Below are positions 32,259 through 41,900 of a DNA stretch of 43,644 nucleotides, piece by piece. A program made the translations under genes and the position numbers. Source of the stretch: a bacterium (GTDB lineage Bacteria; Zhuqueibacterota; QNDG01); contig JAGGVB010000011.1 in assembly GCA_021158245.1 (NCBI GenBank), positions 1-43,644 of the forward strand, in the 5' to 3' direction. A model generated the notes under the pieces. The model did no database searches and was not told the DNA's origin. It saw only the letters and a program-made list of their open reading frames with translations. Position 1 is the first letter of the stretch. Each line of letters opens with the position of its first letter.

Positions 32259-34391
32259 ATGAAAAATGAACAAATCAAGAAGAAGGGTGGTAAATCTTTC
32301 TCTCCAATGTTCTGGCTGGTTATCATGTTTGAATTCTTCGAGCGTGGTTCCTACTACGGAATAATGAGTTTTCTTTCAGTCTATTTTGTAAATGTACTTC
32401 ACTTTCCAAAGGAGAGTGTGGGTGTTATAAAAGGAGTTATTCAGCCTCTTTTATATTTTCTTCCTATTATTTCAGGTGCACTCGCAGACCGTTTTGGCTA
32501 CCGAAAACTTTTCATGACTGCATTCAGCCTTCTGGGAATAGGATATTTCTTTACAAGCCAGGCAACAAGCTACGGCGCTGTGTTTACTGCACTTGTTGTA
32601 ATGGGATTCGGCGCAGGTACATTCAAACCATTGATATCCGGCGTAATTGCAAAAGTTACTGACAAAGAAAACAGCACTGTCGGATTCGGCATCTACTACT
32701 GGTCCATAAATATCGGCGCATTTCTCTTTCCTCTGGTTCTGGTACCATACCTTAAGGCACTGAATCCTGCTTATGTAATTATAGCATCGGCAATCTGTAC
32801 TGCTTCAATGCTGATTCCCACAATCTTCTTTTTTAAAGACCCTACTTTAAAAGAGCGTGTGGAAAAACGGGAACAGATGTCATTAATTCAAACGCTCGCA
32901 CATGCGTTTGAAATTATATATTCTCCGATCGTGCTATTATTCCATCAAATGAGGCATTCTGTAATTAAAAGAGTCATCTGGTCCATAGTCCTTGGAATCC
33001 TGGCAGCTTATTCAATACACAGCTATATTAACCGGCCTCAGGTTGATATTAAGCTCAATAAGATCGGTATTAAACATCAGGATAGTATATTAATCTTCCA
33101 GGTTGACAGAAATATGCTTGGCCGGGAAAACTATTCCATCGATACTTCAGATTCAACAAAAACATATCTGACAATATTCAAACCTGCTTACATTGACAAG
33201 TTCGGAAACGAAATTATACAGAAAATCCATGCAATAAACGGATTTGAGTCAACCTCAATCAAAAACCTGAATTCTTGGATAGCAAGGTCGGATGAAAAAA
33301 TTAATCTGATTTTTACACACAATAATGAGATTAATGCAAATTTTCAAATTGATAAAATAAATGACAATTACTTTCGCGTTTCAATTAATAATAAAAATAA
33401 TTATGCTGAATATCGTGAGGATTTATTTTCATCTCTTTTAAAATATCCTATCCTTGCAGGATTAACAATAAAAAATTGTGATTCATTTTTTCAGGCTACA
33501 CAGAGAAGGCCGTTTTTTCTTCTCTTTGTAATAGTTCTCATATTATCAGCTCTTGCTATTTCTGTTACACATTTTAACGGAAAAGGAAAATCAAAAAAAT
33601 CAGCTGCAATTACGCCTATTATGTTTTTTATAATTGGCGTTCTTTTATGGCTCATTCCAGGGCTGTCGGTTTTAAGCAGGATCATCTCTTTTGTTATCTA
33701 CGCCTCTGTAACATCCCTTTTCATCATTGATAAATCCAATCCTGCAGAATTCGGAAATCATGCAAAATTTCTGCTTATGATCTTCCTTTATTCGGGTTTC
33801 TGGGTTGTCTATTTCCAGATGTTTGATTCTGTACTCTGGTATGTTCAGGCTTATGTTGATGCATCTTCGTTGAATGGTGCAATAAACGGTTTTCTTGGTA
33901 AGCTTGGAATTCACATTAACTGGTTTTTTGATGTTGAACATGTTACAGTTATGAATGCCGGAACAATTATTCTTCTTCAACTCTTCATTTCTTCCATTGT
34001 CAAGAAAACAAAAGCACTTCCGACAATGATGTTCGGCATCGGGCTTGGAACAATTGGGATGCTTATTCTTGCTGCAAATACCAATATATGGATATTTCTC
34101 GCCGGTATTTCCATATTTTCAATCGGAGAGATGACAGCACATCCTAAATTCTTCAGCTACGTAGGGCTTATTGCTCCTAAAGATAAAAAAGCTATGTATA
34201 TGGGATATCTTTTTCTATACGGAGTTTTCGGGAGCTCAATCGGAGGCGTTCTCGGAGCAAAACTCTACGTACATTTTGTGGATAATCTGAACCAGCCCAG
34301 AACTTTATGGCTTATTTTCAGCAGTATCGGTGTTTTTACAATTATTGCTCTCGCTCTTTACAATAAATTTCTTGCACCGAAGAGTGATTGA
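32259..34391 (+). CDS. POT/PTR-family peptide transporter with extracytoplasmic insertion
   Basis: 710 residues (714 if the ATG at 32247 is used; GGAG lies six bases before 32259). Proton-coupled oligopeptide transporter of the MFS. Numbering from 32247, it has the POT motif FEFFERGSYYG (28-38), the helix 2-3 loop ISGALADRFGYRK, and six helices by residue ~196. An extra helix spans 243-261. A soluble segment of about 158 residues (263-420) comes next, then a second extra helix (422-442) and the C-terminal six-helix half. Standard POT proteins have two extra helices here but no large loop between them. Residues 321-356 of the insertion resemble part of a PDZ domain (IIQKIHAINGFESTSIKNL). By topology the insertion faces the periplasm. 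Transport by proton symport is family knowledge. Confidence 0.87.
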   Translation: MKNEQIKKKGGKSFSPMFWLVIMFEFFERGSYYGIMSFLSVYFVNVLHFPKESVGVIKGVIQPLLYFLPIISGALADRFGYRKLFMTAFSLLGIGYFFTSQATSYGAVFTALVVMGFGAGTFKPLISGVIAKVTDKENSTVGFGIYYWSINIGAFLFPLVLVPYLKALNPAYVIIASAICTASMLIPTIFFFKDPTLKERVEKREQMSLIQTLAHAFEIIYSPIVLLFHQMRHSVIKRVIWSIVLGILAAYSIHSYINRPQVDIKLNKIGIKHQDSILIFQVDRNMLGRENYSIDTSDSTKTYLTIFKPAYIDKFGNEIIQKIHAINGFESTSIKNLNSWIARSDEKINLIFTHNNEINANFQIDKINDNYFRVSINNKNNYAEYREDLFSSLLKYPILAGLTIKNCDSFFQATQRRPFFLLFVIVLILSALAISVTHFNGKGKSKKSAAITPIMFFIIGVLLWLIPGLSVLSRIISFVIYASVTSLFIIDKSNPAEFGNHAKFLLMIFLYSGFWVVYFQMFDSVLWYVQAYVDASSLNGAINGFLGKLGIHINWFFDVEHVTVMNAGTIILLQLFISSIVKKTKALPTMMFGIGLGTIGMLILAANTNIWIFLAGISIFSIGEMTAHPKFFSYVGLIAPKDKKAMYMGYLFLYGVFGSSIGGVLGAKLYVHFVDNLNQPRTLWLIFSSIGVFTIIALALYNKFLAPKSD

Positions 34392-34418
34392 AATATAAGA
34401 TAAAATAGGAAACATATT

Positions 34419-34464
34419 AAAAGGGCTGTAACTGAAATTTTTATCTCAATAAAACAGCCCTTTT
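34419..34464. terminator. bidirectional terminator between POT transporter and permease operon
   Basis: AAAAGGGCTGT pairs perfectly with ACAGCCCTTTT (11 bp). T-tracts are present on both strands, so it serves both convergent genes. Confidence 0.88.
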
Positions 34465-34490
34465 ATAAATTCACAACAGCTGTCAAAACA

Positions 34491-35732
34491 TCATTCGTAA
34501 CGCAGCGCATCTACAGGATCTAAGTTTGCAGCTTGCCTCGCAGGCCTTAAACCTGCGAGAAGCCCGATTAAAGTCAGAATAATAACAGTAACAAAAACAA
34601 CATTATTTGATAAGATTGGCCGGAAAAGAAGCTGAGATACCTCATCCTGTGCAGGTATCTTCCATATAAGAAATATAATCCCTTTTGCAAGAAATATACC
34701 CGTTGTACCCCCTGTTATAGAAATCAGCAGAGATTCGAATATAAACTGAAACATAATATGGATTTTTTTTGCACCTATTGCCCGTTTGATCCCAATCTCT
34801 TTTGTTCTCTCCCTTACAACAACATGCATAATATTGGCAACTCCTACGCCTGCAATAATCAGAGTCATGGTACCAACAATAGTAAGGAATAAATTAAAAC
34901 CCAAAAATATTTTATCAGTTATTTCAAGAGCTTCATTCATGTCCCATATATCCAAAGCTTTTTCGTCTTCAGGGTCAAAATTGTATTTTCTTGCAAAAGA
35001 ATTTCTGATTTCTTTTACAAGTGATTTTGATTTATTTGGATTTTTAGCTACAACCAAAATATTCCTTAAGTATTTATTACCATAAATGCTTTGAAATGTA
35101 GTATTTGGAATAATTGCTCTTCTATCATCAGGGCCATTACTCATGGAAGATTGTAATTTCTTCGGCATAATTCCTATAATTGTAAAAGGCAGTCCGTCAA
35201 TATTAATTTTTCTTCCAAGAGGTTCTTTATTACCGAGCACTTCTTTGGCAATCACACTTCCCAGAAAAACAACTCTTCTCCTCTCTGCGACATCTTTTGC
35301 ATCAATAAATCTGCCTCCGAGGCCCGGATACATTCTGCGCATTATTCCAAATGATGGTTCAACACCCTCCATATAAGTTCTGACAATTTTATCTTGATAT
35401 TTCAAATGTATGTACTTTCCGAAATCGGCACTTATAAATTTTACTCCCGGAGTTTTTAAAATTAAATCTTTATCGGTCATTACCATTCTTACGGGCCTTC
35501 CAATCGGGAGCCCGTTAAATTTTTTTGATGTCTGGCCTCCGTAAATCTTAATTGTACGCTCACCGGCATTAAGCAGGCTTTCACTCATCCTGAAATCCAG
35601 GCCCTTGCCGAAAGCCATTAATAGAACAACAGCAAGAGTTCCCCATGTTATGGCAATTGTTGTAAGGAATGCTCTGACTTTCTGTTTTTTTACATCTATT
35701 AAAAACTCTCTTATTAAAATGATAAAATTCAT
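34491..35732 (-). CDS. MacB/FtsX-type ABC exporter permease (second of pair)
   Basis: 413 residues: a cytoplasmic lead (VKKQKVRAFLTTIAITWGTLAVVLLMAFGKG), one helix, a large periplasmic MacB_PCD domain (about 45-265), then three helices of the FtsX domain near 280-410. The FtsX domain has ANIMHVVVRERTKEIGIKRAIGAKK and ends ARQAANLDPVDALRYE. A paralogue of the gene directly upstream (24 bases), so the two likely form a heterodimer. It lacks the N-terminal ATPase of true MacB, and no ATPase gene is in this cluster. It works with the HlyD-type adaptor encoded first in the operon. Substrate unknown. Confidence 0.9.
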   Translation of the reverse strand: MNFIILIREFLIDVKKQKVRAFLTTIAITWGTLAVVLLMAFGKGLDFRMSESLLNAGERTIKIYGGQTSKKFNGLPIGRPVRMVMTDKDLILKTPGVKFISADFGKYIHLKYQDKIVRTYMEGVEPSFGIMRRMYPGLGGRFIDAKDVAERRRVVFLGSVIAKEVLGNKEPLGRKINIDGLPFTIIGIMPKKLQSSMSNGPDDRRAIIPNTTFQSIYGNKYLRNILVVAKNPNKSKSLVKEIRNSFARKYNFDPEDEKALDIWDMNEALEITDKIFLGFNLFLTIVGTMTLIIAGVGVANIMHVVVRERTKEIGIKRAIGAKKIHIMFQFIFESLLISITGGTTGIFLAKGIIFLIWKIPAQDEVSQLLFRPILSNNVVFVTVIILTLIGLLAGLRPARQAANLDPVDALRYE

Positions 35733-35755
35733 CTATACTCCAAAAGAATTTTTCC

Positions 35756-36994
35756 CTAATATCTTATACAGTCAACGACATTAAGATTGGCAGCTCTTCG
35801 TGCAGGGAAATATCCTGCTGAAAAGCCTATGGCTGCAAGTACGGTTATTGAAATAATTGCCACTGCAGGAGAGAATTCCGGTGTGCCGACATACTCCTGG
35901 ATTGGCAGCAATCCCACTAATCTGATAATTATAAGAGAAATAACAAGCCCGATTAAAGCTCCTACGCCAATGATTACAAATGATTCAAGAATAAACTGCC
36001 TTAAAATAATAACTTTACGTGCACCAATTGATCTTTTAATTCCAATCTCTCTTGTTCTCTCTTCAACCACAACATACATAATATTTGCAAGGCCGATTCC
36101 TCCGACAATCAGGGTAATTACTCCGATAATCCCAAGGAAAATATTCATCCCGAGGGAGAAAGATCCTACAAATTTATCCATTTCTGTTGTATCCCAAATC
36201 GAAAGAGCCTCTTTATCGTCAGGATTAAATTTATACTTTTTGCCGAGAACTTGATAAATTCTCTTCTGCGCTTTTTCCGAATCTTTCGGGGTTCCTACTT
36301 TAAACACAAAATCATCAACATTTTTTTCACCGTACATTGCCGTAAATGTTGAAGAGGGAATAAATGCCCTGTTTTCATCTCTGGAATTGTAAGATGAATT
36401 TTGTGTCTTCTTTTTTAGAACCCCAATAACTCTGAAAGGCGTATTCCCGATGAATACATATTTACCAACCGCATTTTCATCTTTTCCTAAAATAAAATCT
36501 TTTAGTTTGTTGCCAAGAAAAACAACCCTTCTCCTATTCTCAAAATCCGGGTCATTAATCCATCTCCCTCCCGGTTCGGGGAAAACATTTCTCATTTCTC
36601 CGTATTCCGGTATAATCCCCGTCAGGTTTACCGATTGTTTTTTATCTTTAAATCTGATATATGTGCCCCACCTGCTGAATTCAGGGCTTGCAAGAGATAT
36701 CTCAGAAATAACATTTTTTAAAATAAGAACATCGTCGGCTGTAACAGGAATGGAACGGCCTATCCCATATCCCTTGTATGGCAGAGCTGTTCTTCCGGGC
36801 CATACAAGTACTATGCTTTCACCGATTCCGTGCATGTTTTTGCTCATGGATTTCTTAACACCTACACCAAAAGATAACAGAACTATTATTGTAATCGTAC
36901 CCCAGATAATGCCGAACATTGTCATAAAGGTTCGGGATTTGTACTGTCTTAAGTAGAAAAAAATCTCTTTGATATTGTTTAACAAGCTTTCCAT
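35756..36994 (-). CDS. MacB/FtsX-type ABC exporter permease (first of pair)
   Basis: 412 residues with the same layout as its neighbour: LRQYKSRTFMTMFGIIWGTITIIVLLSFGVG at the first helix, a MacB periplasmic domain with EPGGRWINDPDFENRRRVVFLG, and FtsX motifs ANIMYVVVEERTREIGIKRSIGARK. It ends ARRAANLNVVDCIRY. The shared phrases (GGRxIxxxDxxxRRRVVFLG, WGTxxxVLLxFGxG) show an ancient tandem duplication. It lies 22 bases after the HlyD adaptor gene. The transporter needs an ATPase supplied from elsewhere. Confidence 0.9.
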   Translation of the reverse strand: MESLLNNIKEIFFYLRQYKSRTFMTMFGIIWGTITIIVLLSFGVGVKKSMSKNMHGIGESIVLVWPGRTALPYKGYGIGRSIPVTADDVLILKNVISEISLASPEFSRWGTYIRFKDKKQSVNLTGIIPEYGEMRNVFPEPGGRWINDPDFENRRRVVFLGNKLKDFILGKDENAVGKYVFIGNTPFRVIGVLKKKTQNSSYNSRDENRAFIPSSTFTAMYGEKNVDDFVFKVGTPKDSEKAQKRIYQVLGKKYKFNPDDKEALSIWDTTEMDKFVGSFSLGMNIFLGIIGVITLIVGGIGLANIMYVVVEERTREIGIKRSIGARKVIILRQFILESFVIIGVGALIGLVISLIIIRLVGLLPIQEYVGTPEFSPAVAIISITVLAAIGFSAGYFPARRAANLNVVDCIRY

Positions 36995-37016
36995 ATCTAA
37001 GCAGTTTACCTTGTAT

Positions 37017-38114
37017 TTATATAATCTCTTTTGTCTCTTTTTCCAGTACTTCCTGATCCTTGATTAGACCTGACTTAATCTCTATTAAAATTGCATCACT
37101 CAAACCTGTTTCAATGTATCTCTCTTCAAAACCATCTGTATCTTTTGGAATTCTTACGAAGGCTGAATCATTTCTGAAATAGACCACTCTCTCGGGAAGT
37201 GTGAGAATGTTCTGTTTTTTTGTAATAATTATTGTCGCATTTGCGGAAAAACCTGCTCTTAACATTGCACCCCTAGTACTGTCAATAACAATCTCTACCG
37301 GAAAAACAGTAGAATTGCCGTCTTTGTGAGCTTTTAGAGAAATAAGAGATACATGACCTGCTACATTCTTTCCGGGAAGTGCTCCAATTTGAAGTTCGGC
37401 ATTCAGCCCTTCTTTTATTTTTCCGACATCAATTTCATCAACAGTCCCCTTGAAAAGAAGTTTTGTCATATCAGCCATTCTGAGAAGTTCGGTTCCTGCC
37501 TGATATGATGTCAAAGGCACTACAGGGTCTCCCACATTTACTTTTTTTTCAAGAATGAAACCTGTTATAGGAGATTTAATTACCGAATCAATAATTTTAT
37601 TTGCAAGAGTAACTTTGCCTTTTTCCAGAAGCTCCAGCTGTTCAGATGCTATTTTATAATCCAAAAGTGCTTCATTGTAATCTTTCTGCAGGGTTTCCAT
37701 ATCGTAATCTGAAATCAAATTATCTTTTTTCAGCTCTTTATTACGATCCAGCTCATGCTTTAATGCACCGAGAGCAATATTTTTCATTTCAACATTACGT
37801 TTGGCCTGGACAAGTTCCAATGGTGTCGGATTCGGTTTTATCTCAAGAAGCGGAGAACCGCTCTTTACAAAATCCCCGACTTTAACATACAATTTTCCTA
37901 CTACACCGGACATTTTTGATTTAACCGCCACCTCGTTCACAGGCTCTATTGAGCCTACTGCAAGAGCCTTTTCTGTAATTGTATTTATTTCAGCCTTTAC
38001 TACTTTTCGGTCAGAATTATTTTTATTTTTTCCTGATACAAATACAATTACAAATATCATTATAATGATGACAATTATACCAAGAACCACAAGGTTCTTT
38101 TTCCTCAATTTCAT
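37017..38114 (-). CDS. HlyD/MFP periplasmic adaptor subunit
   Basis: About 365 residues. The ATG at 38114 has AAGGAG upstream; a TTG 15 bases earlier is less likely. One N-terminal membrane helix (NLVVLGIIVIIIMIFVIVFV) is followed by the lipoyl half VAVKSKMSGVVGKLYVKVGDFVKSGSPLLEI. An alpha-hairpin follows with the TolC-tip motif ELKKDNLISDYDME, then the second lipoyl half (SPITGFILEKKVNVGDPV), the beta-barrel, and the membrane-proximal domain. It is a typical MacA-like adaptor bridging the FtsX permeases to an outer-membrane channel, which is not encoded here. It serves as an internal comparison for the unusual hairpin protein at 3606-5102. Confidence 0.92.
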   Translation of the reverse strand: MKLRKKNLVVLGIIVIIIMIFVIVFVSGKNKNNSDRKVVKAEINTITEKALAVGSIEPVNEVAVKSKMSGVVGKLYVKVGDFVKSGSPLLEIKPNPTPLELVQAKRNVEMKNIALGALKHELDRNKELKKDNLISDYDMETLQKDYNEALLDYKIASEQLELLEKGKVTLANKIIDSVIKSPITGFILEKKVNVGDPVVPLTSYQAGTELLRMADMTKLLFKGTVDEIDVGKIKEGLNAELQIGALPGKNVAGHVSLISLKAHKDGNSTVFPVEIVIDSTRGAMLRAGFSANATIIITKKQNILTLPERVVYFRNDSAFVRIPKDTDGFEERYIETGLSDAILIEIKSGLIKDQEVLEKETKEII

Positions 38115-38332
38115 CTCTATCTCCTTCAATATTTTCTTCAGTTGGAAGAGAACTCATATTAAAATACGCAGGAGGGTACAAATAGTTACAATTATAATAA
38201 ATTTATTTTTTCAGGAAATAAATCAAAAAAGCTGCATTATAAGTAGCCATTATGTCATCACGCTGAATACACACAATGACTAAAGCAGACTTTTAATACA
38301 ACTTTTTTAAAATTATATAAGTATATGTTTTT

Positions 38333-39349
38333 TTAATAAAGAGGAATAAATCTATAATGGTATTCCTTCTTCAGGCTATCTACAACAGCTTCTTTTTCTT
38401 TTTGCCATCTTTTCAGATAAATTTCTCTTTTTATTGTATCCTTTACTTTATCATAAGACTGCAATCCGGCTTTTTTCTTAAGTACCTTTAAAATATGGAA
38501 TCCATAAGATGTGCGAAATACTCCGCTGATTTTACCTACAGGCGTTGCAAAAGCTGCAGAATCAAATGATGCTTCAGTACTGCCTTTTCTGATATTTTCC
38601 ATTAAGCCGCCATTCTCTCTCGTGTTTGCATCTTCCGAATATCTTTTTGCAAGAACTGCAAAATCAACACCCTTTTTAGCCATTTTTAATACAGTTCCGA
38701 TGATTCTCCTTTTCAAATCAATACTATGTTTTTCTCTGTTTCCTGTAGCAGCCATAATCTGGCGCAAAGTAACAGTAGTATCCTGGTTGTAATAATTTTT
38801 AATATCATTCTCAGTAACAGCAATCTTTGGATTTATAATTTTTTTCAGATATTTATCTGCAAACAGGCTGTTCTTAACATCTTCTGCAATGTATTCCTTA
38901 TCCATACCGTTTTCTCTCAGCGTCATATTGAACTTTGTTTCTCCGCCATAATTTTTAAAAATTTCAGACATAGCAGTATCAACCTCAGAATCCGAAATTT
39001 CTATTCCGCTCTTTTTTGCAGAATATACAAGAAGTTTTTTCTCAGCAAGGTTCTTTGCCATTCCTTCAACAATATTTTTTACTTTGTTACGGTGGAATCT
39101 CAGCAGCTTTTTAATAAATTCATCAGGGCTGTAATTTATTACCTGGACAATTTCTCCTGTTGTTATATTGAAAATATTCGTTGAGATAATAACATTATTT
39201 TCTTCGGGATTTAATTGAGGGGTAATTGCCGAAAGATCTGCTGCAAGATTATAGGCTCTGGTACCTTTCTTCAGTTTTACCTGTTCCGGTTTTTTGCTGC
39301 ACAATGTGAACATAGAAATAATCAATGCAAAAATTAAAAATCGTTTCAT
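38333..39349 (-). CDS. parvulin-type peptidyl-prolyl isomerase (SurA/PrsA-like)
   Basis: 338 residues. An N-terminal export signal ends near LCSKK, with a possible but atypical lipobox. A helical SurA_N-like chaperone region (about 80-190) follows, including EKKLLVYSAKKSGIEISDSEVDTAM. The rotamase domain (about 195-300) has FAVLAKRYSEDANTRENGGLM, AFATPVGKISGVFRTSYGFHILKVL, the standard PpiC signature. A C-terminal helix follows. It assists folding of outer-membrane or secreted proteins in the periplasm. Upstream of the HlyD-FtsX cluster on the same strand, separated by about 220 bases, so probably a separate unit. Confidence 0.9.
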   Translation of the reverse strand: MKRFLIFALIISMFTLCSKKPEQVKLKKGTRAYNLAADLSAITPQLNPEENNVIISTNIFNITTGEIVQVINYSPDEFIKKLLRFHRNKVKNIVEGMAKNLAEKKLLVYSAKKSGIEISDSEVDTAMSEIFKNYGGETKFNMTLRENGMDKEYIAEDVKNSLFADKYLKKIINPKIAVTENDIKNYYNQDTTVTLRQIMAATGNREKHSIDLKRRIIGTVLKMAKKGVDFAVLAKRYSEDANTRENGGLMENIRKGSTEASFDSAAFATPVGKISGVFRTSYGFHILKVLKKKAGLQSYDKVKDTIKREIYLKRWQKEKEAVVDSLKKEYHYRFIPLY

Positions 39350-39552
39350 AGCACTTTCCCCTATAGATATTTATGTCCAAAATTTCTCAATTGCTTTAAT
39401 TGTATTTAAAAATAAGGAAATTTTATTCCCATGCAACAAAATAAAAATTTACTTTTAATGAAATAAATATTGATTGTACTTGCTATGCAACTATTTATCC
39501 ATTAATCCGTCTTTAATTAAGAAGCTGGCATAATTTAAAACGGAGGCCCTCT

Positions 39553-41697
39553 ATGAAAATATTTTGGATATTCTTAACAGTTCTTCCTGTATTACTCCTT
39601 GCACAAAATCATGACAAAATTATAAACATCCAAAAAACTGAAACAGTACCTGTAGTTGACGGTATTATTGACGCTTGTTGGGACAAAGCAGACTCTGCAA
39701 CAAATTTCTTTCAGCTTAGCCCATATTATGGTAAAAAACCCAGTCACAGAACTGTAGCCAAATTGCTGACAACAAAAGAGAGTCTATACTGTTTAATGAT
39801 TTGTTATGAAAACAAAAAAAATATTCAGGCTTTTAAAGGCAGTCTGGATAATATCAGCGGTGATATTGTATCTCTGATGCTTGATACATTCGGAAACGGC
39901 CGTACAGGGTATAAATTTGCAGTATCTGCATCAGGAGTACGCAGCGACTGCCGCTTGATTGATGACGCCCGAAACAGAGACTATTCATGGGACGGCATCT
40001 GGTTTGCTGACACACGCATTTATGATTGGGGTTATGTAGTTGAAATGGAAATTCCGTATAAATCTTTACAGTATAATGATCAGCTTTTAACATGGGGGCT
40101 GGACTTTGATCGTTACATTGCAAGCACTAAAGAAGACCTCTACTGGTGTTCGTACAAAGAGAGTGAAGGGCTTAGAATATCCAAATTCGGAAAACTATTT
40201 TTTAACGGCTTTAAACCTGCTGTACGCGGTATGCATCTGGAACTCTACCCTGTAGGGATTGCAAAGGCTGAACAGCAGGAAGACGGTTCCAAAAATTTCA
40301 AACCTAACGCTGGATTCGATATAATGTATAATCCTTCACCAAAACTCACTTTTCAAGGCACTATTAATCCGGATTTTGCCCAAATTGAAGCTGACCCATT
40401 TGAATTTAATATAAGCCGCTATGAGACTTATTACAGTGAACGGCGTCCTTTCTTTACAGAAGGAAATGAAATCTTTATAGCTTCAGGCAGACAGCGCAAT
40501 ATGGGATTCTATCGGCCGCTTGAGCTATTCTACTCACGCCGCATTGGCCGCAAACTACCTGATGGCAGTGAAGTACCGCTTTGGGCCGGAGTAAAAACAT
40601 TCGGCCGTATAAAAGAGTGGGAATACGGTAGTTTTATGGCTGTGACAGGTGAAAAAGAATACACTGTTGATGATGAAACATACATAGAAGAACGCGGCGT
40701 TTTTGGATCTGCTAGACTAAAAAAGCAGATAATGGGCAACTCTTCTATTGGTATGCTTTTTGTCGGTAAACACACCTCTTCTGGAGATAATGGGGTTATT
40801 GATATTGATGGCGCCTTCAGGGGGTCTAACTGGCAGCTTGCATATCAGGTTGCCCGCTCGTACAGGGATGACCAAGGCGATTTTGCAGGATCTGCTGGTT
40901 ACACTATGATTAGTAGCAAAGCCATCATTGGTTTACGGGGCCGCTTTATAGGCAATAATTTTGATATTGATGATGTTGGTTATGTACCATGGCGTGGAAC
41001 AGCTCAGATTGTTGGTTTGGGTGGTCCGCGCTGGTATTTTAAAAAAGGATATATCAGAGCAATTCTATTTTATGCCGGCCCGATTCTTAACTATGAAAAA
41101 ATTGATGAATTTACGGATTACGGCGGACTTGTTGGATTCAATATGCAGTTCCGCAACAACTGGGGATTTGAAATTAATACGGATTACTCCAAATCAAAAG
41201 AACTTGACAAAATTTTTAATTCATTCTCTGTTAATACTTCCTGCTGGGTGAATATTGATCCGCGCTGGCATGCAAATTTTAATGGAGGTTATTCAAAAAC
41301 ATACAACTTCTCTCGTGATTATCTGGCATTCTACTCATGGGTAAACGGTTTTTTCAGCTGGAGGATCAACAGAAATCTACAGCTCGGCACAACTGCCAGC
41401 GTCTTTATCGAGGGAAATCCGGCCGGTAATGTAGAAGAAGTCACTTATAATTCAAGACCATTTCTCTCTTTTACACCTATGAACAATATGAATATTCGTG
41501 CCTATCTCGATAATGTTCTTTTGCGTTCCAGTAATAGAATTGAGCAGATCATCGGAGGGTTGCTGTTCTCTTATAATTTTTCTCCAAAAAGCTGGATTTA
41601 CATGGCAATTAATGAGGTGCAGTACAGGCCAGAAGAGATTCTTAAAATCCGGGACCGCACTGCTGTATTTAAATTAAAATATCTCTACTACATGTAA
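39553..41697 (+). CDS. DUF5916-family outer-membrane protein with N-terminal CBM9-like domain
   Basis: 714 residues. The signal peptide (LPVLLLAQ) leads to a carbohydrate-binding family 9-like sandwich: VVDGIIDACWDKADSATNF, the loop GDIVSLMLDTFGNGRTGYKF, and VVEMEIPYKSLQY. The DUF5916 body follows with INPDFAQIEADPFEFN, YYSERRPFFTEGNEIF and LFYSRRIGR. The remaining ~350 residues are alternating strands of an outer-membrane barrel, ending in an aromatic-rich strand (LKYLYYM). The family is common in Bacteroidota and related phyla; the role is unknown, with glycan or envelope association suspected from the CBM9 fold. GGAGG before the ATG. Monocistronic. Confidence 0.9.
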   Translation: MKIFWIFLTVLPVLLLAQNHDKIINIQKTETVPVVDGIIDACWDKADSATNFFQLSPYYGKKPSHRTVAKLLTTKESLYCLMICYENKKNIQAFKGSLDNISGDIVSLMLDTFGNGRTGYKFAVSASGVRSDCRLIDDARNRDYSWDGIWFADTRIYDWGYVVEMEIPYKSLQYNDQLLTWGLDFDRYIASTKEDLYWCSYKESEGLRISKFGKLFFNGFKPAVRGMHLELYPVGIAKAEQQEDGSKNFKPNAGFDIMYNPSPKLTFQGTINPDFAQIEADPFEFNISRYETYYSERRPFFTEGNEIFIASGRQRNMGFYRPLELFYSRRIGRKLPDGSEVPLWAGVKTFGRIKEWEYGSFMAVTGEKEYTVDDETYIEERGVFGSARLKKQIMGNSSIGMLFVGKHTSSGDNGVIDIDGAFRGSNWQLAYQVARSYRDDQGDFAGSAGYTMISSKAIIGLRGRFIGNNFDIDDVGYVPWRGTAQIVGLGGPRWYFKKGYIRAILFYAGPILNYEKIDEFTDYGGLVGFNMQFRNNWGFEINTDYSKSKELDKIFNSFSVNTSCWVNIDPRWHANFNGGYSKTYNFSRDYLAFYSWVNGFFSWRINRNLQLGTTASVFIEGNPAGNVEEVTYNSRPFLSFTPMNNMNIRAYLDNVLLRSSNRIEQIIGGLLFSYNFSPKSWIYMAINEVQYRPEEILKIRDRTAVFKLKYLYYM

Positions 41698-41704
41698 TTT
41701 CAAA

Positions 41705-41741
41705 GGGGCTGCCTGACCTGAGTAACTGTCTGTGCAGCCCC
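41705..41741 (+). terminator. hairpin after the DUF5916 gene
   Basis: GGGGCTGC pairs with GCAGCCCC eight bases after the stop codon. Only a weak T-tract follows (GTTCTATC), so termination may be partial. Confidence 0.5.
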
Positions 41742-41795
41742 GTTCTATCTATTAAAATCCCATTTGTTCTATCAATAGTAACAAATTAAAAAAAC

Positions 41796-41878
41796 TGGTT
41801 CTTCAGGGGAAGAGTTGGAAACTTTTAAGATGTTATATAATATACAAAATCTGTTTTTAAACCGGCATCTGGAAATTT
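41796..41878 (+). repeat. dispersed repeat, diverged copy 2 (modules A and B)
   Basis: TGGTTCTTC ... AGTTGGAA (41796-41820) followed by CCGGCATCTGGAAATTT (41862-41878). The spacing between the modules, about 69 bases, is almost the same as in copy 1 (71 bases). Confidence 0.55.
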
Positions 41879-41900
41879 ACGTTAAAAAAATGTTAAAAAA

